Assembly: GCA_046160825.1 (NCBI GenBank)
Contig: JBJXHC010000039.1
Location: 3,194 to 67,193, forward strand
Direction: 5' to 3'
Source: JBJXHC01 sp046160825
GTDB lineage: Bacteria > Bacteroidota > Ignavibacteria > UBA10030 > UBA6906
DNA: 64,000 bases
The position numbers and the translations under genes were made by a program. Below the pieces are notes generated by a model. That model searched no databases, had not been told where the DNA came from, and saw only the letters and a program-made list of their open reading frames with translations. Positions 47,283-56,651 of this stretch are shown piece after piece (within the stretch, counting starts at the first letter, position 1; every line of letters starts with the position of its first letter).

Positions 47283-48608
47283 TTATTTCATCAATATCAT
47301 CTTCTTCTGCGCAACAAATGTCCCGGCTTCGAGGCGATAGAAATATACCCCACTGGCAAGTGCTGTGGCATCGAAGTCCGCTGAATGGTAGCCCGCGTCA
47401 TAATACCCACCAGCAATAATTGCAACCTCTCTTCCCAATATATCGTACACAACGAGCGAAAGGTTGGCTGCCTCGGGCAAATCAAACCTGATCTGCGACG
47501 TGGGGTTGAATGGATTGGGATAGTTCTGGTACAACGCAAACCTCTCTGGTGCTGCGTCAGGTTCGATGTCGACCGATGTCACAATGTCAAAGAAGTATAT
47601 TCCAGGATCGTCGGCGCTACTTACCCCTGCGTAGATGCGCTCATGCAAGGTATCGATGGTCAGCGAATGAATTCTTGATTTAATTGGCAGACCAGTATTA
47701 TACGGATGCCAGGATTCAGCCCCATCAACTGTCCGAAACAAGGGAGATTCACCTCCATCCCATGTGATCCCGAGGTATAGCTCATCCGGTCGCTCTTCGT
47801 TTATCAGGAAGGTATATACATCTCGATCCAAGGCACCAAGACCGATGTTTTTTTCATTCCATGAAGTTCCACCGTCCGTGCTCTTATAGATTCCCTTCGA
47901 ACCGGATGGTCCGCTGAGAACTCCTGCATAAACTATATCTGCGTTGTCAGGATGAACAACAATGCGCACAAGGATATCAAACGAGAAGCTCGTAGACAAT
48001 GTGGCCCAAGTGGCTCCCCGATCCGTACTCTTGACGATCTTCTCAGTGAATCCAACATAGATAACTTTGTTATTTGAAGGTGCAATTGCCACGGACGTGA
48101 TGGCATATCCGGGATTAGTTATGAGCATCGTGTCCCATGATTGCCCGAGGTTGCTGCTACGGTAGAAGGAACGGAGACCTCTTCCAATATACACAGTATT
48201 TGGATCGCCTGGATCAATGTGTATTGCGCGGACTGGATATGAAGACCCCATAAAAATCAGATCCCATGTCAGCCCGCCATCATTGCTCTGGTGGATATTA
48301 TTCCCGGTGGGGACAGTAAACCCCCTCGTGGAAACCCACATGACCTGAGGGTTAATCGGACTGATTCCAATTGCTCCGAGGGAAAAGCCATAGTTATTTA
48401 AGCTATCCCAAGTCTCTCCACGGTCAGTACTTCGCAAGAGATCATCAGCACAGATCGCATATACGGTATCTCTCCCGACTGGATGGATGGCAAAGCCGGC
48501 CGCTGCATTCTCGTATGTGGGACCGATGGCAGCTCGCCAAGTGTTAGGTTGACCAAGCACCGATGATGTCGCCGAAAGTAACATCCCTAACAGAACGAAT
48601 GAACGCAC
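47283..48608 (-). CDS. Secreted BNR/sortilin-type beta-propeller with type IX sorting domain
   Basis: 441 aa. A signal peptide lies at 1-19 (SVLGQ). Six BNR-type repeats carry the 'S.D.G.tW' Asp box: STDRGETWDSL, SNDGGLTWDLI, SSNLGQSWDTM, STDRGATWATL, STDGGTSWNEK, TVDGAESWHPY, as in sortilin/Ycf48-like propellers. The sorting domain starts about 360 (QNYPNPFNPTSQIRF, YDILGREVAII, SGVYFYRLEAGTFVAQ, KMILMK). The last 62 bases are identical to those of the subtilisin-type gene at 51342. It is expected on or outside the cell surface. It follows the split BNR gene by 3 bases on the same strand. Confidence 0.88.
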   Translation of the reverse strand: MRSFVLLGMLLSATSSVLGQPNTWRAAIGPTYENAAAGFAIHPVGRDTVYAICADDLLRSTDRGETWDSLNNYGFSLGAIGISPINPQVMWVSTRGFTVPTGNNIHQSNDGGLTWDLIFMGSSYPVRAIHIDPGDPNTVYIGRGLRSFYRSSNLGQSWDTMLITNPGYAITSVAIAPSNNKVIYVGFTEKIVKSTDRGATWATLSTSFSFDILVRIVVHPDNADIVYAGVLSGPSGSKGIYKSTDGGTSWNEKNIGLGALDRDVYTFLINEERPDELYLGITWDGGESPLFRTVDGAESWHPYNTGLPIKSRIHSLTIDTLHERIYAGVSSADDPGIYFFDIVTSVDIEPDAAPERFALYQNYPNPFNPTSQIRFDLPEAANLSLVVYDILGREVAIIAGGYYDAGYHSADFDATALASGVYFYRLEAGTFVAQKKMILMK

Positions 48609-48611
48609 ACT

Positions 48612-50510
48612 CTACCTCACCAATACCATCTTGCGTATGAGAATACTACTTCCCTGGATCATTCGATACAAGTAGAGTCCGCTCGCGACGGCATTGTTTT
48701 GCTCGTCTCGACCGTTCCATTTGACAGCGAAAGAGCCCGGCTTGTACTCACCAGAAGAGAGTGTTCGCACAAGCCGGCCGAGAATGTCATAAACTCCAAT
48801 AGTGATGATCCCCGCCTCTGCCACATCGAATCGAATCTCGGTCTCCGGGTTGAATGGATTGGGATAATTTTGGTGGAGAGCACTCTCTTCCGGTGCAAAT
48901 GTATCGATGTTCCCATTGCGCGCGAGCGCCGTGATTGGAATAGTATTCACGCCGCTCGAAAAACGAATCCTCCCTGATAGGTTCCCAGTCCCTAGGCTGC
49001 TAGGTTTGCCAAGCGGCCCGACTAGATTATACTCAATTTCATTCTCAGGATTTATGTCCCAAGAAAGTTCAATAGGGGCAACAGCAGAATCCATAGTGAT
49101 GTAGAGGGTTACTGCTCCGCTGTCTGCAGAAACCGATTCCAGCATCTTGTCAGAGACAAACCGTGCATCGAATGAAAAAGGGGCGGCAGGAGGCATTTCA
49201 ATATCTGGAATTGAACCTGGTGGTATGAGACTATGATTTCTTACATAAAGGGCTTGGGAATGGCCCTCCGCATCAGTTACAGTGAATCTGTCATATCCTT
49301 CAAACAAAGACTCAATTTGCCCTCCGTCGAACTCCCCGTCAAAAAACAAGGTCCCAGCCTCAGATGCTTTAACCCAGTACCCGCCTCCAGGGGAAAGCAC
49401 ATCTGCAACTTGGTATCCGCCAGCATACGTGAAGAATTGAGAATCAAGAATACCAGGCGGATCAGAAGTTACTGTCGTTACATCGACCGAGGCACTAATG
49501 GAACCGACAATGTTCCATCCCGCGTGGACGGTCATTCCCATCGACTCTACAACCAAGCCGGAATACAATAGCATTTGACTTTGGCTAAACCTCACCCACC
49601 AACCCTGGTTACACGACAACAAGGAATCAGCTAATGCATATCCACCCGGCGTGTACTTGTACACGTGAGAAGCACCAGAGTAAACAACGGTTTTGGCAAA
49701 ATTGTTTGCAATCACTGGAATCCCAGTCATGTTGTAACCGGCATTGACCGAAGTGATTATGTTCGTCTGTGTAAGAGGAAACCGTGCCGTATAGGTTTGG
49801 TGAGCTCCAGTACGATTATCGTTCCAAGCAATAATCAGATAGTCGCTTGTTGACGAGAGACCTATGGACTCACCACCGTAATTCTGTGAACCCGCAACTG
49901 GCCCGGGAATCCATTTGTAATCACTGATCTGAAAATACTTCCAGGATTGACCGTGGTCTATTGAACGCGCTAGAGTAACTTGGGTATAGTCGTTCTCTGC
50001 CGGGTCTATCTCACTATCGTAATATACAACATTCACGCCGCCACCTTGGTCAACATGCACTCTTGGAGACCACTGATCAGTTCTCGGACATTCGTCTAAG
50101 GGACTAATTCTCCTGTCTTGTTGCCAACTCGTTCCGAAATCAGTTGACTGTATCATCCAAATGTCAGGAAGCATTTGCTCTGTAGGGCTTTGCTCTTCGC
50201 ATGGTGACTTCCTATTTGCCCAAACAACGTAAAGCAAACTATCGACCGGATCGTATGCCACACTGGGATGACTATTAACTGCAATAGTAAGATCTTGAGG
50301 TCCTTTAAGCAAGTCACCATTAATGCCCGCCAATTCGGTGGTCGGTATTGTCTGAGTTGGCGACCAAGTGGCTCCCCCATTTGTGGAGCGTGTATAGCCA
50401 ATGCCCATCTCACCAAACTGGGCCCCGTCCGCGAGAAAAAGTGCCCAGCAAGCGAAAACATCTCCATTAGGACGGACAACCATGCTTACGCCGCGGCTCA
50501 TCATCACCAC
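48612..50510 (-). CDS. C-terminal part of a TGA-split BNR/sialidase-like type IX protein
   Basis: 632 aa read from the first in-frame start codons after a TGA at 50601-50603. No ribosome binding site fits this start. The frame is the same as the N-terminal part, and the 30 codons between (EEPPHEINLIRYTGGTDFDL and on) read as normal continuing protein. Content: BNR repeats (STNGGATWSPTQ, STDFGTSWQQDR, SIDHGQSWKYF), about 150 residues with GWWVRFSQSQ and GGYWVKASEAG, and a sorting domain from about 550 (QNYPNPFNPETEIRFDV, YDILGRLVRTL, SGLYLYRM, KMVLVR). A single gene 48612-51191 with a nonsense codon is the simplest reading. Confidence 0.8.
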   Translation of the reverse strand: MVMMSRGVSMVVRPNGDVFACWALFLADGAQFGEMGIGYTRSTNGGATWSPTQTIPTTELAGINGDLLKGPQDLTIAVNSHPSVAYDPVDSLLYVVWANRKSPCEEQSPTEQMLPDIWMIQSTDFGTSWQQDRRISPLDECPRTDQWSPRVHVDQGGGVNVVYYDSEIDPAENDYTQVTLARSIDHGQSWKYFQISDYKWIPGPVAGSQNYGGESIGLSSTSDYLIIAWNDNRTGAHQTYTARFPLTQTNIITSVNAGYNMTGIPVIANNFAKTVVYSGASHVYKYTPGGYALADSLLSCNQGWWVRFSQSQMLLYSGLVVESMGMTVHAGWNIVGSISASVDVTTVTSDPPGILDSQFFTYAGGYQVADVLSPGGGYWVKASEAGTLFFDGEFDGGQIESLFEGYDRFTVTDAEGHSQALYVRNHSLIPPGSIPDIEMPPAAPFSFDARFVSDKMLESVSADSGAVTLYITMDSAVAPIELSWDINPENEIEYNLVGPLGKPSSLGTGNLSGRIRFSSGVNTIPITALARNGNIDTFAPEESALHQNYPNPFNPETEIRFDVAEAGIITIGVYDILGRLVRTLSSGEYKPGSFAVKWNGRDEQNNAVASGLYLYRMIQGSSILIRKMVLVR

Positions 50511-50600
50511 ACTGTCAACGAACGTGCTAATTTGAACTGGCAGATCAAAATCTGTTCCTCCAGTATAACGAATGAGATTGATCTCATGTGGAGGTTCCTC

Positions 50601-51191
50601 TCAAAATTTTGTGTATGCAACATAGATATGGCCCTGGTATGGACTTGCGTCATTGTTGTCAATTACCATATATGGTGTTGTTACTCCGGAGTCACCAATA
50701 CTGATGGGGGACTCCCACGTCTCACCTCTGTTGTACGAGAAAGCCACTTTTATCTCGCCTATAAACTCCGGCTCCAGGCTCCGATCAGAGAAGGCCATGA
50801 ACAGATTTGGGTTAGTCCCTAAATAGTCATTGAAGGCAATACTTGGGGATTCAAACGGGCCAAGTGCTCCCTCGTTTAAGGTGCCCGTCCAACCCCTCCC
50901 ATGATTTGTGGAAAGATATTGACCGATAGCATCATATCCAGAACGAAAATTGCTGGTCCCTATGACAATGGACTCCTCGTCGGTTGGATCTACGGCAATA
51001 ACTGGCGACAATTGAGCTGCACCAATGTCTTGAGGAAGTCGAACATTAGGAAAATGTGATGGTGTGGGTATTCCAGTTGGAGTCGAAGAATAAGTCAAAG
51101 TTGAATCGTAAACAAATGTTGCAACCTGGCCGAACGATGCATGAGACACAAGAAGTAACAGCATGCAACTGGCGCGGAAAAGTATTTGCAT
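50601..51191 (-). CDS. N-terminal part of the TGA-split BNR/sialidase-like protein
   Basis: 196 aa from ATG 51191 (GGAGGG site), with a signal peptide (1-21, HASFGQ). BNR-like strands follow: VIAVDPTDEESIVIGTSNF, STNHGRGWTGTLNE, YNRGETWESPIS, QGHIYVAYTKF, then TGA at 50601-50603. The same frame then continues into the C-terminal part at 48612-50510. A Trp codon (TGG) changed to TGA would restore YTKFW. Alternatives are a sequencing error, read-through or true inactivation. A product ending here would lack the type IX sorting domain. Confidence 0.75.
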   Translation of the reverse strand: MQILFRASCMLLLLVSHASFGQVATFVYDSTLTYSSTPTGIPTPSHFPNVRLPQDIGAAQLSPVIAVDPTDEESIVIGTSNFRSGYDAIGQYLSTNHGRGWTGTLNEGALGPFESPSIAFNDYLGTNPNLFMAFSDRSLEPEFIGEIKVAFSYNRGETWESPISIGDSGVTTPYMVIDNNDASPYQGHIYVAYTKF

Positions 51192-51284
51192 AAAACCCTC
51201 CGTCGGAAAGATGTGTGAGTTTCGGGGATGGCGACTGCGGATATGATAAGAAAATTTGCTGCTGATTAGCAATACGTGATAATA

Positions 51285-51318
51285 AAAAACCCTGTCCGGC
51301 AAAGGCCAAACAGGGTTC
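51285..51318 (-). terminator. Rho-independent terminator of the subtilisin-type gene
   Basis: AACCCTGT (51289-51296) pairs with ACAGGGTT (51311-51318), with inner GGC/GCC. On the minus strand TTTTTTATT follows. Confidence 0.88.
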
Positions 51319-51341
51319 TTGTCAAAGAGGCCTGTGCCCCG

Positions 51342-54230
51342 CTATTTCATCAATATCATCTTCTTCTGCGCAACAAATGTCCCGGCTTCGAGGCGATAGA
51401 AATACACGCCGCTGCCGAGGTTTTGTGCATTGAATTCGACGCTGTGTCGTCCGGCTTCCTGCCTTCCGTTCACGAGCGTCAGTACCTCGCGACCGAGAAT
51501 ATCAAACACCCTCAATAACACGGCATTGCTTGACCCCAGTTGATATTTGATCACAGTTGATGGGTTAAACGGATTGGGATAGTTCTGTTCGAGAACAAAC
51601 TCCGTGGGAATAGTCGGGTTCTCTCCCTCATCCACACCAACAACGATCTGACTGAAATACCGCAAGCTCCGCGTGATGAACGTATCGACGCGCGCGGGAG
51701 CCAGTCCCTCCAATCCAAAACTGAAGAACGCCGCTCCCCAACCGGAGGAGGTACCAAGGACACGAACACCGGCAAGTGCGGTGGTGTCGGGCGCGTAGTA
51801 CAATGTCCTGGTTGGCGTACCTGAACTACCGCCGATAATGGAAATGATGTCTTTGGAGTTCTGATTGTTCGCTCCCCCCGTCATAATATAGTTAACGCCT
51901 GCACCTATCACATCACCATCAAACCCGCGCAGGAATGCAGCCACCGATGTACCCGTGTACTGAATGCCAAGTGCACCGGCAATCAGCGGGTCGCCACCGG
52001 AGGCGAACTGTGCGATGTTCTGTCCGGAGATAATCGCGCGGCCACCGGCATTGAAATGATTGAGGATCGTTGTTCGTTCGTTAGCAGTAATGGCTTCGGT
52101 GGAATCATTGCCGGTGAACCAGAGCAACACCGGCTTCGATGTAAATGTAGATAACACCGCGCCCAACGCCGAGGCACTATCCGTGTTGCCAAAAGTACGA
52201 CGCCGGATGCCGAGCCGATTGGCAGAGTTTCTATAGAGCGTGTCATACAACGCACCACCGTCGTCATCAACAATCAGGAGAAATGCCTGCGCAAGTTGAA
52301 CATTCAATGTGGCACCCGATGGAGAAACAACCACATTGTTGACAGTAATTTTGTCCGGATACGGTGCGGGGGGAATAATCTCCACACGGTACGTCCCCGC
52401 GATCGCGGAGAGTCCGAAAGAACCGCTGGCGGCGGAGTTCGTGGAATACGTCGGGTCACTGTTGGGGTCTCCCTGCGCAAACAAATCGACTCTTGCCGCA
52501 ACACCCTGACTGGTTGCACTATCGGAGATTGCTCCGGCAACGCTTGCAAGGGGAAGTGAGTTCAACGTGACGTTGAATGTTGTGTTCACATCCGGCTGCA
52601 GGATCATGGTTACCGTCGTGTCATAGTACGTAAATGCAGACACTCGCACTTGTACCGTATCAAAGAGTGGATTGACGGCATAACCTCCCGTGCTATCCGA
52701 GAACCGCTCCTGGGATGTTTCGAGGATTTCAATTCTCGCATTCCTGATCGGCGCTTCCGTTGCCGAAGAACTTACCGTACCAACAATATGGTAGGGTGAG
52801 ATCATCTCTGCTGCGGCAAAGACATCGACAATCCCCATACCATAGGCATTATCCTCGCCCGGCGTCCCAAGATCACGCGCAGTGAGTAACAACGCAAGCT
52901 TGACTGCATCCGATGGAGCATTGGGGTTGATCTGGCGCAACAGTGCGACGGCTCCGGCGACATGCGGCGAGGCCATGGACGTTCCGCTTAACGTCCCATA
53001 CCCACCGTTCGCGTAGGTTGAACGCACTGACACTCCGGGTGCTGAGACTTCCGGCTTGATGATGGTGGTGTCGCACGCCGAGGGACCCCGACTGCTGAAG
53101 CCTGCAATGCCATGAGCAGAGTTGTTACCATCCAGCGCCCCGACAGCGAACGCATTGACTTCGGAGTCCGCACGATTCTTCGGTGGCGTCACAGTCTTGT
53201 AGGCACCCGGAGAAACACCTGTCACGCATGAACCCGCACCGCCGCTGGGGCCGCAATTCCCTGCCGACCAGATGACCACCGCTCCCACGAGTTCGGCATT
53301 ATCCATCAGTGCCCAGTACTGTGAACCGCCGCCGCAAGGATCACCGTTTGTAAACCATGAGCAGTTGATGACATCGGGAACATCAGTAAGGGTAAACGGA
53401 TTGTTGTCCGGGTCGGCAGCCCACTGGAAGGCACCGGTATACGAACCCGTTCCCGCGATCCAGTACGCATCCGGCGCGACACCAATCGTGTCGTTGTTCG
53501 ACGGATTGAAGCCCGTCATCGTGCCCATGGTGTGAGTACCGTGCCCGGGGTTGTCGGTATCCGCCGGGAACGATGATCCCCCGCCGTTGTACCACGCATG
53601 CGAAGCAAGAACACCGGGAACTGTTCCCCGCCATCGGGCGGAAAGCGCCGGGTGGTTGCCATTCACACCCGTATCGATATTCATGACGAGGCGACCCTTG
53701 CCTGTTATCCCAAGTCTCCAGAGTTTGTGCGCGTTGATGGCACGCAGTCCGGGCTCGGAGCTTGCAACGCTCTCTGTCGAGAAGCCGACATCCATCGGCT
53801 CATCATAGATGATCTCCGGTTCGATGAACACGACCTCAACATCTCCGCGCTTTGCCACTTCGCGCACAATCCCTGCCGGTGCGCTGAATCCAACCATGTT
53901 GTCGATCCAGAACGACTCAAACTCCCGTACAAGCCCGCTATTTTTTTTCTCTGCAAGATACGCAAGAAGATCCCCCTGCGTCGCCGCGGCCTTTTGTTGC
54001 AATGTTGTCACCATTTCATAATGGCGTTCTTCACGTGTCGCGCGACGTGCCTTGAGTTCTATATCCAAGCCCGTGAGATCTGCTCTGTCATTCAGACGGG
54101 CAACCACACGAATGAGTTCCATCTCCGATGCTTGTTCAAGCTTGGCTTTGAGAATGGGATCGATAACTCCGGCAAGCCCCGCAATACACGCACAGAGCAT
54201 GAGTCCAACAACCGATATCAAACGCAACAT
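51342..54230 (-). CDS. Subtilisin-type (S8) secreted serine protease with type IX sorting domain
   Basis: 962 aa with a signal peptide (1-20). A propeptide-like region lies at about 25-150. The S8 domain triad is Asp in MNIDTGVNG (about 187), His in GHGTHTMGT (about 232) and Ser in GTSMASPHVAG (about 420). A carboxypeptidase-regulatory-like pair of Ig strands follows (IVGTVSSSATEAPIRNARIEI). Then comes a module of about 230 residues (LLIVDDDGGALYDTLYRNS to RSLRYFSQIVV) shared with the matrixin protease at 54436-56637. The sorting domain starts about 890 (QNYPNPFNPSTVIKYQL, FDILGREVLTLV, SGVYFYRLEAGTFVAQ). Likely surface or extracellular endopeptidase. Confidence 0.93.
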   Translation of the reverse strand: MLRLISVVGLMLCACIAGLAGVIDPILKAKLEQASEMELIRVVARLNDRADLTGLDIELKARRATREERHYEMVTTLQQKAAATQGDLLAYLAEKKNSGLVREFESFWIDNMVGFSAPAGIVREVAKRGDVEVVFIEPEIIYDEPMDVGFSTESVASSEPGLRAINAHKLWRLGITGKGRLVMNIDTGVNGNHPALSARWRGTVPGVLASHAWYNGGGSSFPADTDNPGHGTHTMGTMTGFNPSNNDTIGVAPDAYWIAGTGSYTGAFQWAADPDNNPFTLTDVPDVINCSWFTNGDPCGGGSQYWALMDNAELVGAVVIWSAGNCGPSGGAGSCVTGVSPGAYKTVTPPKNRADSEVNAFAVGALDGNNSAHGIAGFSSRGPSACDTTIIKPEVSAPGVSVRSTYANGGYGTLSGTSMASPHVAGAVALLRQINPNAPSDAVKLALLLTARDLGTPGEDNAYGMGIVDVFAAAEMISPYHIVGTVSSSATEAPIRNARIEILETSQERFSDSTGGYAVNPLFDTVQVRVSAFTYYDTTVTMILQPDVNTTFNVTLNSLPLASVAGAISDSATSQGVAARVDLFAQGDPNSDPTYSTNSAASGSFGLSAIAGTYRVEIIPPAPYPDKITVNNVVVSPSGATLNVQLAQAFLLIVDDDGGALYDTLYRNSANRLGIRRRTFGNTDSASALGAVLSTFTSKPVLLWFTGNDSTEAITANERTTILNHFNAGGRAIISGQNIAQFASGGDPLIAGALGIQYTGTSVAAFLRGFDGDVIGAGVNYIMTGGANNQNSKDIISIIGGSSGTPTRTLYYAPDTTALAGVRVLGTSSGWGAAFFSFGLEGLAPARVDTFITRSLRYFSQIVVGVDEGENPTIPTEFVLEQNYPNPFNPSTVIKYQLGSSNAVLLRVFDILGREVLTLVNGRQEAGRHSVEFNAQNLGSGVYFYRLEAGTFVAQKKMILMK

Positions 54231-54374
54231 GGTTTTCCCCGGTATTATAATGATGAATTGAAACGCGCGGGCGTAAGGACGGTGCTCTTTTACGCGCTTT
54301 TTTGTTCGATGGTTGAGATATGAGGATAAGCAACTTCTTCAACATAATACTTTTTGATGCACAGTCGCAAGCAG

Positions 54375-54409
54375 AAAAACCAAAGGGGAGACAAACCTCG
54401 TCTCCCCTT
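54375..54409 (-). terminator. Rho-independent terminator of the matrixin operon
   Basis: AAGGGGAGAC (54383-54392) pairs with GTCTCCCCTT (54400-54409). On the minus strand TGGTTTTTC follows. Confidence 0.88.
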
Positions 54410-54435
54410 ACCGATTCCACTAATAGACAGTGAAC

Positions 54436-56637
54436 TTACTTGAGCAACACCATCTTGCGCATTTGCTTGAAGTGCCGTCCATTTGACCCGCTGGCATCGA
54501 GCTCATAAAAATAGAGCCCGCTGGAAACCTGCTGTTTCGCGGCATTCAGGCCGTCCCATGTGATCGAATGGAATCCGGCCGCCTGCGTTCGTTGATGGAT
54601 CGCCCATACTTCCTTGCCGGTAATGTCGTAGATGGTAATTCGCACGCCACTCTCGGATGGCAAACCGAACCGTATCGTTGTGGTTGGATTGAACGGGTTC
54701 GGAAAGTTTTGTTCAAGGGTAAAAGATTCAGGAATGCCGGCGGGACCTTCTTCAGACACCGACACGATGAGTTGACCAAAGTATCTGAGACTTCGCAAAA
54801 TGAACGTATCCACACGAGCCGGGGTGATGCCTTCAAGTCCGATGCCGAAGTATGTTGCACCCCAACTTGATCCGGGACCCACTACACGAACACCCGCCGG
54901 TTTTGTTGAATCACCAGCATAGTACAATGTCGGCGTGGGAGTTCCAACACTTCCGGAGACGATTGAAATCATATCTCTTGATGTCTGTGGAACGATGCCG
55001 CCTGTGATAAGGTAGTTCACGCCATTGCCTATGACATCCCCGACGTATCCACGGAGGAACGTTGCCGCTGAATTGCCGTTGAACTGGATACCAAAGTAAC
55101 CGCCGAGGAGATTATCCCCGGGAGTGGTACCCTGAGCCATGTTCTGTCCCGTAAGAATAATATTGCCGCCGGCAGTAAGATGGTCGATGATGGTAAGACG
55201 TTCAGACGCCTGAAGTGCATTCGTGCTGTCGTTCGATGTAAACCATAACAGCACCGGGCGTTCCGCGAAAGTTCCAATCACGCCGGTCAGTGCGGCAGCG
55301 CTATCAGCCATGCTGTGCGTACGGAAACGGTGACCGGTTCTTTTCAACGAGGCATGATACGCAGACTGATATGAATTACCGCCGTCGTCATCAACAAGAA
55401 GGATTTGTGCTTCTTGCATATCGAAATTGACTGACGCTCCGCCACCAGGCAGGTAGGTCACAACCGATTCCACCATGTCGACATACGGTGCTGCGGGAGA
55501 GACAACAATACGATATGACTCCTCAGACCGAAGAGTCGCCGAAAAACTTCCATTTGCCTGTGTCGTAGTAACGTGCGTGATTATGTCGGGGTCACCGATG
55601 CCATAAAATTCAACGCGTGCAGAAACACCAGCCAGTGTCGAAGCATTACGCACAACACCGCTCATCGTTCCAAGTGCCGTTGGTTGTATCTGGATGTTGT
55701 GAGTGATCGTTTCCGTCTGACCGACTCCCCCGGGCGGGTTGAATTGAATGTGAGACGAGTCGCGGACAAACCCGAATCCATCCACGATGACATCAAACGA
55801 CTCCGCCAACACAACAGTTGAGTACGAGCCGTTGATATCGGTACGAACGGTATCCAAAACAAAGCCCGCACGCCCGCCGCTGACAATCGGATCGATGGTC
55901 GCAACTTTTGTTCCGATAAAGACGAGCGGCGCATTCTCGACGGGAAAACCGAGGCCATCACTAACGGTTCCTTGCAGCCTCCAACTGGGATAGAGAACAC
56001 TCACACCCATTACGTCTTCAAGGTGCAGAGATCGTTTCGTCGTATCACCACTTGAGCTTGACCACCACATGGTCGCGGGTTGTACCTGAGGGCCGCAGCC
56101 CGAACTCGCTCCCGCTGGCCGGCCCGTATGATCAAGTCCGAGGTGGTGGCCAAACTCATGCGCGATGACGCTTTCAAGATCTTGCTGGCCAGGCCCCCCA
56201 GTCGGACTCGGCGGAAAGTCCCGGGCATTCCAGATCAGGTCCGACTCCACTGCATGGAATCCCCCGGCACCGGAGGTGAATGTCTGCGAGAATGCGATGA
56301 TGCCCGTACCGACGGGGAAATTGATTCCCGTGAGATCAAAAAACAAAAGGCTGACGCCGTCAAACCCGGGACCTGATGCAGTGGTGTTGGCCCCGCGTGT
56401 AAATTCCCAGTACGACGAGGGAAGCACATTCCAACTCGAATGCCCTGCCTCAATCCCCGGAATATAGTTGCCCGGTGTCGATGTGTGCAGCTGATACTCA
56501 AAGGGTATATCAGAATCCAGATAAATTCGATATTCGCCGGCACCGTTGGTAATGATGCAGAACCCCGCGAAGACGACAAGCGCTATGGCAACGAAGACAA
56601 TCGAAAGACTATTGTGGAGAACGTTTGAGGGTTTCAT
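54436..56637 (-). CDS. Secreted matrixin-type metalloprotease with type IX sorting domain
   Basis: 733 aa with a signal/membrane segment at about 13-33. The metzincin domain (about 40-205) carries HEFGHHLGLDH, a zinc-binding HExxHxxGxxH, and a probable Met-turn at ATMWWSS. Two carboxypeptidase-regulatory-like Ig domains follow (LQGTVSDGLGFPVENAPLVFI; GVVRNASTLAGVSARVEF). Then comes the shared module of about 230 residues (ILLVDDDGGNSYQSAYHASL to RSLRYFGQLIV), aligned end to end with that of the S8 protease. The sorting domain is at the C-terminus (QNFPNPFNPTTTIRFGL, YDITGKEVWAI, SGLYFYELD, KMVLLK). The gene is 14 bases downstream of the partner-domain gene, as in the 4-9 kb operon. Confidence 0.92.
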   Translation of the reverse strand: MKPSNVLHNSLSIVFVAIALVVFAGFCIITNGAGEYRIYLDSDIPFEYQLHTSTPGNYIPGIEAGHSSWNVLPSSYWEFTRGANTTASGPGFDGVSLLFFDLTGINFPVGTGIIAFSQTFTSGAGGFHAVESDLIWNARDFPPSPTGGPGQQDLESVIAHEFGHHLGLDHTGRPAGASSGCGPQVQPATMWWSSSSGDTTKRSLHLEDVMGVSVLYPSWRLQGTVSDGLGFPVENAPLVFIGTKVATIDPIVSGGRAGFVLDTVRTDINGSYSTVVLAESFDVIVDGFGFVRDSSHIQFNPPGGVGQTETITHNIQIQPTALGTMSGVVRNASTLAGVSARVEFYGIGDPDIITHVTTTQANGSFSATLRSEESYRIVVSPAAPYVDMVESVVTYLPGGGASVNFDMQEAQILLVDDDGGNSYQSAYHASLKRTGHRFRTHSMADSAAALTGVIGTFAERPVLLWFTSNDSTNALQASERLTIIDHLTAGGNIILTGQNMAQGTTPGDNLLGGYFGIQFNGNSAATFLRGYVGDVIGNGVNYLITGGIVPQTSRDMISIVSGSVGTPTPTLYYAGDSTKPAGVRVVGPGSSWGATYFGIGLEGITPARVDTFILRSLRYFGQLIVSVSEEGPAGIPESFTLEQNFPNPFNPTTTIRFGLPSESGVRITIYDITGKEVWAIHQRTQAAGFHSITWDGLNAAKQQVSSGLYFYELDASGSNGRHFKQMRKMVLLK

Positions 56638-56651
56638 GGTTGTGTGTTCTC

